The notes below the pieces were generated by a model. The model worked only from the letters and a program-made list of their open reading frames with translations. It did no database searches and was not told where the DNA came from. This document shows, piece by piece, positions 6,187 to 6,847 of a stretch of 6,847 nucleotides of DNA. Location: assembly GCA_046303375.1 (NCBI GenBank), contig JBKCGB010000068.1, positions 1-6,847 of the forward strand, written 5' to 3'. Each line of letters starts with the position of its first letter. Position 1 is the first letter of the stretch. Both the position numbers and the translations under genes were made by a program. This stretch comes from UBA965 sp046303375 (lineage in GTDB: Bacteria > Chloroflexota > Chloroflexia > Chloroflexales > Roseiflexaceae).

Positions 6187-6738
6187 CTATTTTTTGGGTG
6201 ATCGTGGTTTGAGATCGCGCACAACTTCTTGCATGAGTAACTGCTCATCAGATAATTCAACAGGCAAATTCATCGCAATGCGCCATGCTTCTATTTCGTT
6301 GGGGCTCAACGGGACTTCCGGTTTTTCATCATGATATTCGGCCTTGGTATTGGTGATGCGGAGCATATGTTGGATAAACCTTTGGTTGCTTGTATGACGT
6401 ACACCGAGTTGCAGCGCCACATCAATGATGCGCCGGTCGTTGCTCACCAACGACCAGTCATGTGTTTTGGGGAATTGGCGCATTTTGCGGATGATGACCG
6501 CATCAGCGTCCTGCGGTGACGTCGCAAAATGACAGGTCACGCCATAACCGTTGAGTGGCTGGTGCTGGTTGTAGACCCCGCGATCAAAGACTACCAGCAC
6601 GTGGCGGCCTTTTTTGGCCGTTGACACACGACGCAACAGCATGACCAACTTGAACTCGTCGTCATAGTCTTGCAATGAAATCTGGCTGACATGGCTCAGA
6701 CTACCGATTAGATTATGTCCATCCACACTAAAGTTCAT
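6187..6738 (-). CDS. YacP-like NYN-domain protein (putative RNA-directed nuclease)
   Basis: This 183-residue protein has a PIN-like NYN fold (YacP/Rae1-related, PF05991 type). Family members are ribonucleases or ribosome-associated RNA cutters. Seen: opening motif VDGHNLIG at 5-12 with D6 and N9, VLVVFDRG at 47-54 with D52, QDADAVIIRKM at 76-86 with D77 and D79, and SLVSNDRRI at 96-104 with D101. These are the acidic residues expected at a metal-dependent active site. The C-terminal LSPNEIEAWRIAMN at 144-157 resembles the tail of Chloroflexota members. Residue 4 is Ser where a hydrophobic residue is usual (IVDG/LIDG). The frame stays open to 6813, but the start at 6738 is chosen because the fold begins there and GGGGTGA (6746-6752) lies 7 nt upstream. 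The first 12 codons lie within the large palindrome. RNA cleavage is known for relatives but not shown here. Confidence 0.82.
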   Translation of the reverse strand: MNFSVDGHNLIGSLSHVSQISLQDYDDEFKLVMLLRRVSTAKKGRHVLVVFDRGVYNQHQPLNGYGVTCHFATSPQDADAVIIRKMRQFPKTHDWSLVSNDRRIIDVALQLGVRHTSNQRFIQHMLRITNTKAEYHDEKPEVPLSPNEIEAWRIAMNLPVELSDEQLLMQEVVRDLKPRSPKK

Positions 6739-6750
6739 GGTACAGTCACC

Positions 6751-6799
6751 CCAAAAAAGAACGGCGCCGTCCGCGGGGGACGGCTCCGTTCTTTTTTGG
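6751..6799. terminator. Terminator-like hairpin at the palindrome centre, upstream of both NYN starts
   Basis: The 24-nt arms around 6775 pair except at two positions (6765/6785 and the central 6773/6777). They give a G+C-rich stem (GAACGG...CCGTTC) flanked by six A on the left and six T on the right, so it reads as an intrinsic terminator in either direction. It is oddly placed: it lies 5' of both divergent start codons, and its last two G residues on each side belong to the ribosome-binding sites. It may act as an attenuator or a translation-blocking leader hairpin. No promoter is visible in the 73 bp between the two starts. Confidence 0.6.
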
Positions 6800-6811
6800 T
6801 GTGAATGTACC

Positions 6812-6847
6812 ATGAACTTTATTGTGGATGGACATAATCTAATCGGT
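6812..6847 (+). CDS. Start of a second, divergent NYN-domain gene (12 codons visible)
   Basis: Reading rightward, the last 36 bases encode MNFIVDGHNLIG, identical to the leftward NYN protein's first 12 residues except Ile for Ser at position 4. Ile is the residue expected in the NYN family (IVDG). A possible ribosome-binding site GGTGTGA (6798-6804) lies 7 nt upstream, the same spacing as in the other arm. The gene is cut by the window edge, so whether it continues as a full paralog cannot be seen. If the palindrome is an artefact this gene does not exist. Confidence 0.45.
   Translation, partial: MNFIVDGHNLIG

Larger units (their letters stand above)
6703..6847. repeat. 145-bp near-perfect palindrome (72-bp arms), reaching the window end
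   Basis: Pairing positions i and 13550-i around the centre 6775, 67 of 72 pairs match. The mismatched pairs are 6728/6822, 6745/6805, 6750/6800, 6765/6785 and 6773/6777. Each arm contains, from the centre outward, half of a terminator-like stem, an A/T run, a ribosome-binding site and the first 12 codons of a NYN protein. Because the match continues to the last base, the true repeat may be longer. A real inverted duplication and a fold-back assembly or library artefact are both possible. Confidence 0.9.

Noticed and set aside
6739..6813. 25-codon N-terminal extension of the NYN protein
   Set aside because: The extension translates the central hairpin and has no family similarity. The internal ATG at 6738 has a good ribosome-binding site and starts exactly at the fold.

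Overview
The window looks like a piece of a chromosome from a filamentous anoxygenic phototroph of the Chloroflexota (Chloroflexales type). The reasons are a magnesium chelatase subunit I start (bchI) two genes downstream of a PucC/BCD-family bacteriochlorophyll-associated membrane protein. The rest fits that phylum in style: a LysM lipoprotein with a Pro/Thr tail and a YacP-like NYN protein. This placement is inferred from protein families only; no 16S or database comparison was possible. Apart from a 36-base start at the extreme right edge, every gene reads leftward (minus strand), so the biological order is right to left.

Transcription unit A (6738 to 5090): a YacP-type NYN nuclease-fold protein, then an SPL-like radical SAM protein 17 nt later. 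Unit B (5052 to 2697): a LysM lipoprotein, an adenylate kinase and an M24 Xaa-Pro-type peptidase, spaced 19 and 33 nt apart. It is read from an extended -10 promoter that sits on the stop codon of the radical SAM gene, and it ends at a clear intrinsic terminator (2644-2680). Unit C (2473 to the left edge): PucC/BCD transporter, class I SAM methyltransferase and bchI, spaced 14 and 22 nt apart. It has its own good sigma-70 promoter (2567-2594), overlapped by an 8-8-8 inverted repeat that looks like an operator. Unit C is the photosynthesis cluster: a pigment-protein assembly factor, a methyltransferase of unknown substrate and the ATPase subunit that drives Mg insertion into protoporphyrin IX.

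The oddest structure is at the right edge. Positions 6703-6847 form one near-perfect palindrome of 145 bp with 72-bp arms and five mismatched pairs, and it runs to the last base. Its centre is a strong terminator-like hairpin. Its two arms each hold a ribosome-binding site and the first 12 codons of a NYN gene: MNFSVDGHNLIG leftward and MNFIVDGHNLIG rightward. It may be a genuine head-to-head inverted duplication of the NYN gene with a shared hairpin leader, or a fold-back artefact at a contig end. Evidence for both is given in the findings.

There is no gene-free stretch over 300 bases. I see no tRNA, rRNA, CRISPR array, IS element or attachment site.
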